DNA of 64,000 nt, taken from assembly GCF_031458255.1 (NCBI RefSeq), contig NZ_JAVDYC010000001.1:1435001-1499000 (forward strand), written 5' to 3'. Shown here piece after piece: positions 23,130-30,593 of the stretch. Under the pieces are notes generated by a model. That model saw nothing but the letters and a program-made list of their open reading frames with translations, was not told the DNA's origin and did no database searches. Both the position numbers and the translations under genes were made by a program. The stretch is from Catenuloplanes niger (GTDB lineage: Bacteria > Actinomycetota > Actinomycetes > Mycobacteriales > Micromonosporaceae). How positions within the stretch are numbered: position 1 is the stretch's first letter; each line of letters starts with the position of its first letter.

Positions 23130-24589
23130 CGCGCGTACTCCAGCCGGTGGGCGCCGCGCCAGCGGGTCCAGCCGCGCAGCCACCAGGCGATCGCGACCGG
23201 CGGGATGACCGCGCTGGTCAGCACCATCGTGGTGATCTCGCGGGCGGTGCGCGGGCCCGGTACGACGCGGGCCGCGGCGAACTCCGCGGTGCCGGCCGCC
23301 CAGAGCGCGCCGGTGACCGCGGCCGTCCGCGGCCGGCGGGCCGCGAGCGCGAGCAGCGTCAGCGCGCCGGCCGCGGTGACGGCCGCGTGCCGGGTGCGGC
23401 GACCGGGTGGGATCTCCAGCAGGTGCCGCCAGTCCGGGCCGTAGAGCCGGCGCAGCAGCGCGTCGTCCGCGTTGCCGCGCTGCTGGCGGACGCTGACCCA
23501 GCGGTCCTCGTCGCGCACCGGGTGGGTCACCGTGCGCGTGCCGCGGACCAGGTCCCAGCCGGCCCGGCGCACCCGGAACGCCAGTTCCGCGTCCTCCCGG
23601 AAGGCGCGCGGCAGCCGCTCGTCGAAACCCCGGCAGACCTCCAGGACCGCGCGCCGGTACGCCATGTCCGCCGTGATCCACTTGCCGTCCGCGAGCGCGG
23701 CGGTCCCGCGTTCCCAGTCGGTCGGCCGCCGGCCGGCCGGCAGCGGCACGCGCAGCCGGCCCTGGACGCCTCCGGCCCGCGCGGGCGCGGCGGCGAGGTC
23801 ACCGGCCAGCGCGGCGAGCCAGCCCGGCTCCGGCACCACGTCGTCGTCGAGGAACGCCACCCACTCGTGGCTCGCCGCCCGCCAGCCGGCGTTGCGCGCC
23901 GCGGCGGGCCCGGCCGCGCGGCCGGCCAGCACCTTCACGTCCAGTCCGGCGGGCAGCGGCAGCGGCTCGGTGGTGTCCGGCCGGTCGTCGACCACCAGGA
24001 TCTCGACCGCCGGCGCGGCCCACCCGGCCGGTTCGCCGGGCCCGGCCAGGCCGGTCCGCTCGGCGGGCGGCGTCCGCCCGGCGAGCACGGTCCGGCCGGC
24101 GAGCCCGGTGCGCTCCGGCGGCGGCGTGCGCCCGGCGATCGCGGTCCGCCCGGTAGCGACGGACGATCCGGCAGCCGCAGCCGCTCCGCCGCCGGCCGTT
24201 CCGGCGCCGCCGGCCGTTCCGGCGCCGACGGCGTCTGTGGCCCTCACGGACGCGCCCGCGGCGGTTCCGGCGCCCACGGACTCACCCGCTGAGGTTCCGG
24301 TACCCGCGGGGATTCCGGTGCCCGCCGGGATTTCACCGTCCGCGGCGACCCCGGTGCCCGTGGTGGCGCCGCCGAGGGTCCAGGCGGGCACGGTGGCCGC
24401 GGCATGGACCGGACCCGACGCGGCGTGGACCGGACCCGGCGCGGCGTGGACCGGACCCGGCGCGGCGTGGACCGGACCCGGCGCGGCCGTCGCCGGCCCG
24501 AGGTCCGGCAGCTGCGCGGCCAGCGTGGTCAGCAGCGTGCCGAGCGTGGGGCGGCCGAGCGTGGGGATGACGACGGAGACGCCGGTCAT
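23126..24589 (-). CDS. Membrane-associated GT2 glycosyltransferase with ~160-residue low-complexity insert
   Basis: A 487-residue protein. A GT-A/GT2 domain begins at MTGVSVVIPTLGRPTLGTLL, is interrupted at about residue 31, and resumes at 194 with VEILVVDDRPD. It then shows AAARNAGWRAAS, FLDDDVVPEPGW (the D-x-D at 248-250) and RAFREDAELAFRVRRAGW. The C-terminal third has hydrophobic helices (ALTLLALAARRP; TTMVLTSAVIPPVAIAWWL), so it is probably membrane-bound. The insert (31-193) is Ala/Gly/Thr/Pro-rich, with four near-identical seven-residue PVHAAPG units and later RTPP.ERTGLAG repeats. The ATG at 24589 overlaps the carbamoyltransferase stop as ATGA. Confidence 0.82.
   Translation of the reverse strand: MTGVSVVIPTLGRPTLGTLLTTLAAQLPDLGPATAAPGPVHAAPGPVHAAPGPVHAASGPVHAAATVPAWTLGGATTGTGVAADGEIPAGTGIPAGTGTSAGESVGAGTAAGASVRATDAVGAGTAGGAGTAGGGAAAAAGSSVATGRTAIAGRTPPPERTGLAGRTVLAGRTPPAERTGLAGPGEPAGWAAPAVEILVVDDRPDTTEPLPLPAGLDVKVLAGRAAGPAAARNAGWRAASHEWVAFLDDDVVPEPGWLAALAGDLAAAPARAGGVQGRLRVPLPAGRRPTDWERGTAALADGKWITADMAYRRAVLEVCRGFDERLPRAFREDAELAFRVRRAGWDLVRGTRTVTHPVRDEDRWVSVRQQRGNADDALLRRLYGPDWRHLLEIPPGRRTRHAAVTAAGALTLLALAARRPRTAAVTGALWAAGTAEFAAARVVPGPRTAREITTMVLTSAVIPPVAIAWWLRGWTRWRGAHRLEYAR
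24402..24485. repeat. Four tandem 21-bp units inside the GT2 gene
   Basis: Units begin at 24402, 24423, 24444 and 24465. The last three are identical and the first differs at two bases. They encode seven-residue repeats in the low-complexity insert and keep the frame. Confidence 0.95.
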
Positions 24590-26229
24590 CGTGCGGTTCC
24601 GAACGCGGACGCGCGGTGCACCGCGAACGGGCCCAGTGCCAGCAGGTCGACCGGGGCGGAGCCGAAAAGTTCCATCGCCTCGCGCGGTGTGTCGACCATC
24701 GGCCGGCCGGCCGTGTTGAGCGACGTGTTGATCACGACGGGCAGGCCGGTGAGCCGCTCGAACTCGGCCAGCATCTCGGCCACCCGCGGCTCGGTCTCGG
24801 CGTGCACGGTCTGCACCCGGGCGGTGCCGTCGACGTGCGTGACCGCCGGGATGCGGTCCTTCCACTCCGGCTTCACCGTGTGCACGAACAGCATGTACGG
24901 GCTGGGGTAGACGCCGTCGAAGATGTCCGCGAACCGCTCCGCGCGGACCATCGGCGCGATCGGCCGGAACTGCTCGCGGCCCTTCACGTCGTTCATCCGC
25001 GTCTGCGTCTCCGGGTCACCCGGGTGGGCGAGCAGTGACCGGTGGCCGAGCGCGCGCGGGCCGTACTCGCTGCGGCCCTGGAACCAGGCGACGATCCCGT
25101 TGCCGGCCAGCACCCGCGCGGCCTCGGCCGCGATCGAGTCCGGCCGGGTGTACGGCAGCGCGGCGCGCCGCAGCTCCGCCTCCAGCTCGTCGTCGGACCA
25201 GCCGCGGCCCAGGTCCGCGCCGGTGAACGGCTCCACCGGGCCGGACGGGCGGGCGACCGCGAGCGCGGCGCCGAGCGCGGTACCAGCGTCACCGGCGGCC
25301 GGCTGCACCCAGACCCGCTGGAACGGGCCCTCCGCGGCGAGCCGCGCGTTGGCGACGCAGTTGAGCGCGGTGCCGCCGGCCATGGTGAGCGTGGCCGGGC
25401 CGCCGGCCGCGTCGTACGTCCAGCGGGCCAGGTCGAGCAGCACCTCCTCCAGCCGGGCCTGCACGGTGGCGGCCAGGTCGGCGTGCTCCGCGGTCATCTC
25501 GCCGTCCGCGGCGCGGGCCTTGGCGAGCGCGGGCCAGTCGATCCGCTCGACCCGGAATCCGCCCTCGCCGTCCGCGTGCACCAGCTCGCGGAACAGCCCG
25601 AGGTGGCGCGGCGTGCCGTAGGAGGCGAGCGCCATCACCTTGTACTCGTCGCTGGAGTGCAGGAAGCCCAGGTGCCGGGTGAGGTCCTCGTAGAGCAGGC
25701 CGAGCGAGTGCGGCAGCCGCTGCGCCGCGAGCGTGGTCAGTTCGCCGTCGCGGTAGACGCCGGCCAGGTGGCTGGCGCTCTCGCCGCGCCCGTCGAGCAC
25801 CAGCACCGCGCTGTCCTCCGGCACGGAGAGTCCGGCGGAGGCGGCGTGCGCCACGTGGTGCGGCACGAAGCGCACCTTGTCCGGGTCGAGCCCGGGCAGC
25901 GCGGCCGCGAGGAACTGCGGTGCCCGGCGCGCGTAGTCGACGCGCAGGTGGTCCCACGGGTCGCGCAGGCCGAGGCTCTCCGCGTCCGCGGTCAGCGCGG
26001 GGTCGAAGGAGTAGGCGACGGCGTCGACGTCGGCCGGGCTCAGGCCGGCCGACTCCAGGCACCAGGCCGCGGAGAGTTCGGGCAGCTCCCAGGCGGAGAA
26101 CGGGACCGGGCGCTTGCCGTGCTTGCGCCGGCTGAACCGCTCCTCCTCGGCGGCGGCGACCACACGGCCGTCGATGATCAGCGCGGCGGCCGGATCATGG
26201 AAGATCGCATTGATTCCCAGGACTCGCAT
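24586..26229 (-). CDS. Carbamoyltransferase (NodU/TobZ/CmcH family)
   Basis: A 547-residue O-carbamoyltransferase. The N-terminal Kae1-like ATPase domain shows MRVLGINAIFHDPAAALI, VAAAEEERFSRRKHGKRP, FVPHHVAHAASAG (metal-binding His pair) and VLVLDGRGESAS. The second half has LTMAGGTALNCVANARL, FQGRSEYGPRALGHRSLLA and NTSLNTAGRPMVDTP. The family makes carbamoyl-adenylate from carbamoyl phosphate and ATP and transfers the carbamoyl group to a sugar hydroxyl. It is first in the heptose operon, so a heptose or other glycan residue is the probable acceptor. The Met at 26229 is used because the family N-terminus starts there; the open frame upstream is AT-richer promoter sequence. Confidence 0.9.
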   Translation of the reverse strand: MRVLGINAIFHDPAAALIIDGRVVAAAEEERFSRRKHGKRPVPFSAWELPELSAAWCLESAGLSPADVDAVAYSFDPALTADAESLGLRDPWDHLRVDYARRAPQFLAAALPGLDPDKVRFVPHHVAHAASAGLSVPEDSAVLVLDGRGESASHLAGVYRDGELTTLAAQRLPHSLGLLYEDLTRHLGFLHSSDEYKVMALASYGTPRHLGLFRELVHADGEGGFRVERIDWPALAKARAADGEMTAEHADLAATVQARLEEVLLDLARWTYDAAGGPATLTMAGGTALNCVANARLAAEGPFQRVWVQPAAGDAGTALGAALAVARPSGPVEPFTGADLGRGWSDDELEAELRRAALPYTRPDSIAAEAARVLAGNGIVAWFQGRSEYGPRALGHRSLLAHPGDPETQTRMNDVKGREQFRPIAPMVRAERFADIFDGVYPSPYMLFVHTVKPEWKDRIPAVTHVDGTARVQTVHAETEPRVAEMLAEFERLTGLPVVINTSLNTAGRPMVDTPREAMELFGSAPVDLLALGPFAVHRASAFGTAR

Positions 26230-26324
26230 GAGGGCCGGATTCCCTACAAGTGCCGGAGTATTCGCAAGATCACCGACTTCTCTGAAATTCCCTCTACAGG
26301 GCTGCCACCTGCACTGATAGAGCC

Positions 26325-26340
26325 CAAACGGGCCCGTTTG
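26325..26340. promoter_or_regulatory. Perfect 16-bp palindrome, candidate operator in a divergent promoter region
   Basis: CAAACGGGCCCGTTTG lies between the divergent carbamoyltransferase and aldehyde dehydrogenase genes, 29 bp before the latter's ATG. ATAG and CTAT extend the dyad imperfectly, and two TGCACTG copies flank it. The 140-bp region is AT-rich compared with the rest. A repressor-binding site is likely; the protein is unknown. Confidence 0.55.
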
Positions 26341-26369
26341 AGCTATTTGCACTGGGGAAAGCATGCGCG

Positions 26370-27776
26370 ATGAATCTCGTGCGACAGCTCATCGCCGGCA
26401 CCTGGAGCGAGGGTGGCTCCGGCCGCACCCTGACCGTTTTTGATCCTTCGACCGGAACGCCGGTCAGCACCGTACCGGTCTCCTCGGACGCGGACGTGAC
26501 GGCCGCGGTCCACGCCGCGCGGCAGGCCGCGCCGGGCTGGGCCGGCACGTCACCGGCGGACCGGGCCGCCGCGCTGCGGGCCGCGGCGGACGCGGTGGAG
26601 CGCGCGACCGGCGAGCTGGCCGCGCTGATGCACACGGAGATGGGCAAGCCGGCCGACGAGGCCGCCGGCTCGATCGAGGCCGGCGTGGGCACGCTGCGGC
26701 AGTACGCGGAGCTGGGCCCGGTGCACCGCGGTCGCGCGCTGGCCGGCGACGACACCGCGATCGACCTGATGGCGTTCGGCCCGCGCGGCGTGGTCGCGGT
26801 GATCACGCCGTGGAACGATCCGGTCGCGGTCGCCTGCGGGCTGCTCGGCGCCGCGCTGGTCACCGGCAACACGGTCGTGCACAAGCCCAGCGAGCGTACG
26901 CCCGCGACCGGTCACCGGCTGGCCGAGCTGCTCGCCCCGCACGTCCCGGACGGCGTGCTGTCGCTGGTCAACGGCGACGGCCCGGTCGGCGCCGCGCTGG
27001 CCGCGGCCGAGGTGGACGTGGTCGCACACGTCGGCTCCACCGCGACCGGCCGGTCGATCGCGGCCGCGTGCGCGCGGACCGGCGCGAAGGCGCTGCTGGA
27101 GAACGGCGGCAGCGACCCGCTGATCGTGGACGCCGGCGTCGACCCGGTCTGGGCCGCCGGGCAGGCCGCGACCGGCGCGTTCGCGAACTCGGGGCAGATC
27201 TGCGTGGCGGTCGAGCGGATCTACGTGCACCGGGAGGTGGCGGACGCGTTCCTGGACGCGCTCACCGCCGAGGCGCGGGAGTGGGCCGCGCGGATCGGCC
27301 CGCTGGTCGACACGCGGCTGCGCGACGGCGTGCACGCCCAGGTCAGCGCCGCGGTCGAGGCCGGCGCGCGGGCGCTGACCGGCGGCGCGGTGCCGGACGG
27401 GCCGGGCGCGTTCTACCCGCCGACCGTGCTGGCCGGGTGCACGGACGAGATGGCGGTGATGCGCGACGAGACGTTCGGCCCGGTCGCGCCCGTGATGGTG
27501 GTGGAGTCGTTCGACGAGGCGCTGAAGCGGGCCGCGGACTCACCGTACGGCCTGGCCGCGACCGTGCTGACGCCGTCGATGTCGCGTGCTCAGCGCGCCT
27601 GGCGGGACCTGCCGGCCGGCACCGTCAAGGTGAACGCGGTCTTCGGCGGCGCACCCGGCGGCGCGGCCCACCCGCGCAAGAGCAGCGGTCACGGCTTCGG
27701 GTACGGCCCGGAGCTCCTCGACGAGATGACCGTGACCAAGGCCGTGCACATCGAGGCGCCCCCGGCCGGCTGGTAA
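26370..27776 (+). CDS. NAD(P)-dependent aldehyde dehydrogenase
   Basis: A 468-residue ALDH-superfamily enzyme. It has VVAVITPWNDPVAVACG and HKPSERTPATG (cofactor Lys), VAHVGSTATGRSIAAAC, LLENGGSDPLIV with the general-base Glu, ANSGQICVAVERIYV with the catalytic Cys, and RDETFGPVAPVMVV. It oxidises an aldehyde to the acid; the substrate class is not determinable. GGGGAAAG precedes the ATG. It is divergent from the glycan operon across a palindromic operator, so both may respond to the same regulator, although a functional link is unproven. Confidence 0.88.
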   Translation: MNLVRQLIAGTWSEGGSGRTLTVFDPSTGTPVSTVPVSSDADVTAAVHAARQAAPGWAGTSPADRAAALRAAADAVERATGELAALMHTEMGKPADEAAGSIEAGVGTLRQYAELGPVHRGRALAGDDTAIDLMAFGPRGVVAVITPWNDPVAVACGLLGAALVTGNTVVHKPSERTPATGHRLAELLAPHVPDGVLSLVNGDGPVGAALAAAEVDVVAHVGSTATGRSIAAACARTGAKALLENGGSDPLIVDAGVDPVWAAGQAATGAFANSGQICVAVERIYVHREVADAFLDALTAEAREWAARIGPLVDTRLRDGVHAQVSAAVEAGARALTGGAVPDGPGAFYPPTVLAGCTDEMAVMRDETFGPVAPVMVVESFDEALKRAADSPYGLAATVLTPSMSRAQRAWRDLPAGTVKVNAVFGGAPGGAAHPRKSSGHGFGYGPELLDEMTVTKAVHIEAPPAGW

Positions 27777-27795
27777 CCCCCGCGACCACGGTAGA

Positions 27796-27835
27796 GGTGT
27801 CCCGCCGGGTCGTCGGCACGACGTGGCGGGACACC
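27796..27835. terminator. Hairpin terminator after the aldehyde dehydrogenase gene
   Basis: An 11-bp perfect outer stem (27796-27806 with 27825-27835) encloses an inner GTCGT/ACGAC pairing. It starts 20 nt after the stop codon. Confidence 0.8.
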
Positions 27836-27856
27836 CCGGCTCTCCACCCCGGCGGA

Positions 27857-27932
27857 ACCGGCAGGGAGGAGCCCTGGCGACGACCGGTGCCCGCGGGAGC
27901 ACCGGTACGCGACCACGCCGGAAGCGGGAAAC
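27857..27932 (+). repeat. Dispersed ~72-bp repeat, copy A
   Basis: Shares three fixed blocks with copies at 36921-36997 and 60803-60874: CCGGCAGGGAGG, GACCGGTGCCCGCGGGAGCA and CGCCGGAAGCGGG, with constant 12-nt and 14-15-nt variable spacers. It sits between convergent gene ends. Confidence 0.85.
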
Positions 27933-27936
27933 CGCT

Positions 27937-28911
27937 CTAATGTTCCAGAAGTTCGCGCACCTCGCGCTCGCTGCCCGTCCTGATCTCGCCGCCGTTCTCG
28001 TAGTGCGCGACGATGCGCGGGTCGACGTAGGAGGCGCGGGCGACCGCCGGCGTGTTGCCGAGCGCCTCCGCCACGTGCTTCATCGCGCGCGAGATCACCC
28101 GCCGCCGCTTCGCCCTCGTCGGCTGTTGACCGCTTTCGGCCAGTGCCGAGGCGGCCTCGACCGTGCCGTGCCAGGTGCGGAAGTCCTTCGCGGTCATCCG
28201 GCGGTGGCTGACCTCGCGCAGGTACGCGTTGATCGACTCGGCGGAGACCTCGACCCAGCGGCGTGCGTCCGGATCCCAGTAGGCCAGCAGCCGCTCGTCG
28301 CCGTGCCGGCGTCTCTTCAGCCGGGTGAGCACCGTGTTGACCAGGTGGTCGGAGATCGTGACGCAGTGCTCGACGCCGGACTTGCCGGGGAAGCAGAGCG
28401 TCGCCGCGCCGTTCTGGACGGTCAGATGGTCGGCGCGGAGCGTGGAGAGCCCGAACGACGGGTCCTCGTCGCGCGCCGCGTACTGCTCGCCGCCGACCCG
28501 GAACAGGCCCAGGTCGAGCATGCGCACGCTCGCGGCCAGCACCCGCTCGCGGTTGAGTCCCTGACCACCGGTCAGGTCGCGGCGCACCTTGGCGCGCACG
28601 CCGGGCAGGTGCCGGGCCGCCTCCAGGACCCGGTCGAACTTCTTCGCGTCGCGCGCGGTCCGCCACTCGTCGTGGTAGCGGTACTGCTTGCGGCCCGCGT
28701 CGTCGATGCCGGTCGCCTGCACGTGGCCGCGCGGGTCCGGTGAGATCCACACGTCCTTCCAGGCCGGCGGGATGACCAGTGCCCGGATCCGGCGCAGCGT
28801 CGCCGAGTCCCGGATCGGCCGGCCGGTCGCGTCCCGGTAGCTGAACCCGGTCCCCTGCCGCCTGCGGCTGATCCCGGGCCGGTCCAGCCTGCTGCGCCGG
28901 AGTCTGTTCAT
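27937..28911 (-). CDS. DNA topoisomerase IB (poxvirus type)
   Basis: A 324-residue type IB topoisomerase that relaxes supercoils by a 3'-phosphotyrosyl intermediate. The N-terminal domain is visible at GTGFSYRDATGRPI and IPPAWKDVWISPDPRGHVQATG. The catalytic domain has FRVGGEQYAARDEDPSFGLSTLR (arginine region), FPGKSGVEH (Lys), TAKDFRTWHGT (Arg) and ARASYVDPRIV with the nucleophilic Tyr. The length is the usual ~320 for bacterial poxvirus-like enzymes. It is a stand-alone gene; copy A of the dispersed repeat lies just past its stop. It overlaps no real gene. Confidence 0.93.
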   Translation of the reverse strand: MNRLRRSRLDRPGISRRRQGTGFSYRDATGRPIRDSATLRRIRALVIPPAWKDVWISPDPRGHVQATGIDDAGRKQYRYHDEWRTARDAKKFDRVLEAARHLPGVRAKVRRDLTGGQGLNRERVLAASVRMLDLGLFRVGGEQYAARDEDPSFGLSTLRADHLTVQNGAATLCFPGKSGVEHCVTISDHLVNTVLTRLKRRRHGDERLLAYWDPDARRWVEVSAESINAYLREVSHRRMTAKDFRTWHGTVEAASALAESGQQPTRAKRRRVISRAMKHVAEALGNTPAVARASYVDPRIVAHYENGGEIRTGSEREVRELLEH

Positions 28912-28999
28912 GGAGCCGCAGTACCCCGGCTCGCGACGATCTCACCTGGCTCATCCGCCGATGCGCGAACCTTTCCGGTCGCCCCGTCGTCCCCCGGGC

Positions 29000-29368
29000 G
29001 TGAAGATCCTCAAATCCCTGACCCGGTACGCCGTCGACGGCCTGGACGGCCCGGTCGACCTGTTCGAGGCGCTGAGCGGCGAGACCGCGATCCGCGCCGG
29101 CAACGGCTTCACCGACGTCGCGATCGTCGGTGGTGTCCTGTTCGCGGTCGCGACGGACGGACCGGTCGAGCCCGCGGCCCGCGCCCGGGCCGTGTTCGTC
29201 GTCGACGACCTCGACGCCGTCGAGGCGGCGCTGACCGCCCGGTACGTCGGCGTCATCGTGCCGGCCGCGGAGGTGCCGCTCGGCCGGCGCCTGGTGGCGG
29301 AGATCTCGGACGGCGAACTGGCCGAGTTCATCCAACTCAACCCGGAGGCGGCCGCGGTACTGCACTGA
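29000..29368 (+). CDS. Small VOC-superfamily (glyoxalase-like) protein
   Basis: A 122-residue protein from a GTG start; an ATG at 28961 in the same frame is less likely. The pattern ILKSLTRYAVDGLDGPVDLFEALSG at the start, FTDVAIVGGVLFAV in the middle and ARAVFVVDDLDAVEAAL in the second half is the beta-alpha-beta-beta-beta arrangement of vicinal-oxygen-chelate domains. Metal-ligand positions are not clearly conserved, so it may be a binding or resistance-like protein and not an enzyme. A strong hairpin follows. Confidence 0.6.
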   Translation: MKILKSLTRYAVDGLDGPVDLFEALSGETAIRAGNGFTDVAIVGGVLFAVATDGPVEPAARARAVFVVDDLDAVEAALTARYVGVIVPAAEVPLGRRLVAEISDGELAEFIQLNPEAAAVLH

Positions 29369-29387
29369 CCCCTCGTCCCGTTCGCCG

Positions 29388-29415
29388 CCCTCGCCGGGCT
29401 CCCGCCCGGCGAGGG
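29388..29415. terminator. Hairpin terminator
   Basis: A perfect 12-bp stem (29388-29399 with 29404-29415) with a 4-nt loop lies 20 nt after the VOC gene stop. Confidence 0.75.
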
Positions 29416-29439
29416 CCCCGGCGAAGCGCCCGATCACAT

Positions 29440-29445
29440 TAGTCT
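29440..29445 (+). promoter_or_regulatory. Candidate leaderless -10 element of the Nudix gene
   Basis: TAGTCT ends 6 nt before the Nudix ATG, in a locally AT-richer stretch without a Shine-Dalgarno sequence. Confidence 0.4.
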
Positions 29446-29451
29446 GTCTCG

Positions 29452-29925
29452 ATGACCGAGGACTTCACCGCGACGCTGCCGCGCAAACGGATGAGCGCGG
29501 GCCTGCTGTTCCAGGACGAGTCGGGCCGGGTGCTGCTGGTCGAGCCGACCTACAAGCCGTACTGGGAGGTGCCCGGCGGCACGGTCGAGGCCGGCGAGTC
29601 ACCGCACGCGGCCGCGGCCCGCGAGATCCGGGAGGAACTCGGCCTCACCATCACCCCCGGCCGCCTGCTGGTCATCGACTGGACGCCGCCGCGCCCCGGC
29701 CGCACCGAGGGCCTGCACCTGGTCTTCGACGGCGGGCCGCTCACCGCCGCGCAGGTCGCCGCCATCCGCGTCCCCGCGGACGAGCTGCGCTCCTGGGCCT
29801 GGTGCACCGCGGCCGAGGCCACCACCCGGCTTCCGGCGCTGCTCGCCCGCCGGATCGCCGCCGCGTGCCGCGCCCACGCCGACGGCACGTCCGCCTACCT
29901 GGAGAACGGCTTCCCGGTGAACTGA
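29452..29925 (+). CDS. Nudix hydrolase
   Basis: A 157-residue protein with a complete Nudix box at about residues 42-64 (GGTVEAGESPHAAAAREIREE then LGL), including the G-x5-E-x7-REUxEExGU spacing needed for Mg2+ binding. It hydrolyses a nucleoside diphosphate linked to another moiety. Substrate specificity cannot be told from sequence. Probably leaderless. It is followed after 31 bp by a thioesterase-like gene on the same strand. Confidence 0.88.
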   Translation: MTEDFTATLPRKRMSAGLLFQDESGRVLLVEPTYKPYWEVPGGTVEAGESPHAAAAREIREELGLTITPGRLLVIDWTPPRPGRTEGLHLVFDGGPLTAAQVAAIRVPADELRSWAWCTAAEATTRLPALLARRIAAACRAHADGTSAYLENGFPVN

Positions 29926-29956
29926 ACCTCGGCGGCGCACCCGACGTCTACCCGGC

Positions 29957-30478
29957 ATGCGACTGATCATCGACCAGCTGTGGGCGACCCGGCCCGGGCC
30001 GAAGGCACCGGGCTACCACCTGCACGACACCACGCGGTTGCGGTTGCGGGTGCTGCCCGGTGACGTGGACCTGGGCCGGCACATGAGCAACAGCCGGTAC
30101 CTCGCGTACATGGACCGGGGCCGCTTCGACCTGTTGCGCCGGTCCGGCGTGCTCGACCTGATGCGGCCGCGCGGCTGGTACCCGGTCGTCGCCGCTCAGA
30201 CGATCAGTTACCGCCGCGCGCTGCGGCCGGGCCGGCCGTTCGTGCTGGAGACCCGCATGCTCGGCTACGACGACCGTTCCGCCTTCGTGGAGCAGCGCTT
30301 CGTCGCCGGCGACGAGACCGTCGCGGTCGGCATCGTCCGCAACCGCATCCTGAGACGCACCGGCGGCGTCGTCCCGCTGCACGAGATCGCGGCCGTCGCC
30401 GACGTCGACGTCGACGCCCACCCGGCTCCGCGGTGGGTCCTCGACTGGGCCGACCGCAGCCGCGCGATCTTCGACTGA
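29957..30478 (+). CDS. Acyl-CoA thioesterase-like protein (4HBT/THEM6 type)
   Basis: A 173-residue single hotdog-fold protein. LRLRVLPGDVDLGRHMSNSRYLAYMDRGRF (first 20 residues contain the Asp-x-x-x-x-x-His-x-x-N motif) is the catalytic region of thioesterase-like proteins. AAQTISYRRALRPGRPFVLETRMLG forms the central strands. The family hydrolyses acyl-CoA thioesters, usually long-chain. It lies 31 bp downstream of the Nudix gene and may share its transcript; a hairpin terminator follows. Confidence 0.8.
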   Translation: MRLIIDQLWATRPGPKAPGYHLHDTTRLRLRVLPGDVDLGRHMSNSRYLAYMDRGRFDLLRRSGVLDLMRPRGWYPVVAAQTISYRRALRPGRPFVLETRMLGYDDRSAFVEQRFVAGDETVAVGIVRNRILRRTGGVVPLHEIAAVADVDVDAHPAPRWVLDWADRSRAIFD

Positions 30479-30540
30479 CCGACGGCCGGTGCCGTCGACG
30501 CTCGGGCCGGTCGGGGTGCGGCTCCACGTGCGCGATGAAG

Positions 30541-30572
30541 CGGCCCCGCCACCGGTCGGGGTGGCGGGGCCG
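30541..30572. terminator. Bidirectional hairpin terminator
   Basis: A perfect 13-bp stem (30541-30553 with 30560-30572) and a 6-nt loop lie between the convergent thioesterase and hydrolase genes. Confidence 0.8.
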
Positions 30573-30593
30573 GGCCGGATCGGGCATTGCCGG

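Noticed and set aside
24402-24485. Possible CRISPR-like array of 21-bp repeats
   Set aside because: The units are contiguous without spacers and encode in-frame seven-residue repeats; there are no cas genes.
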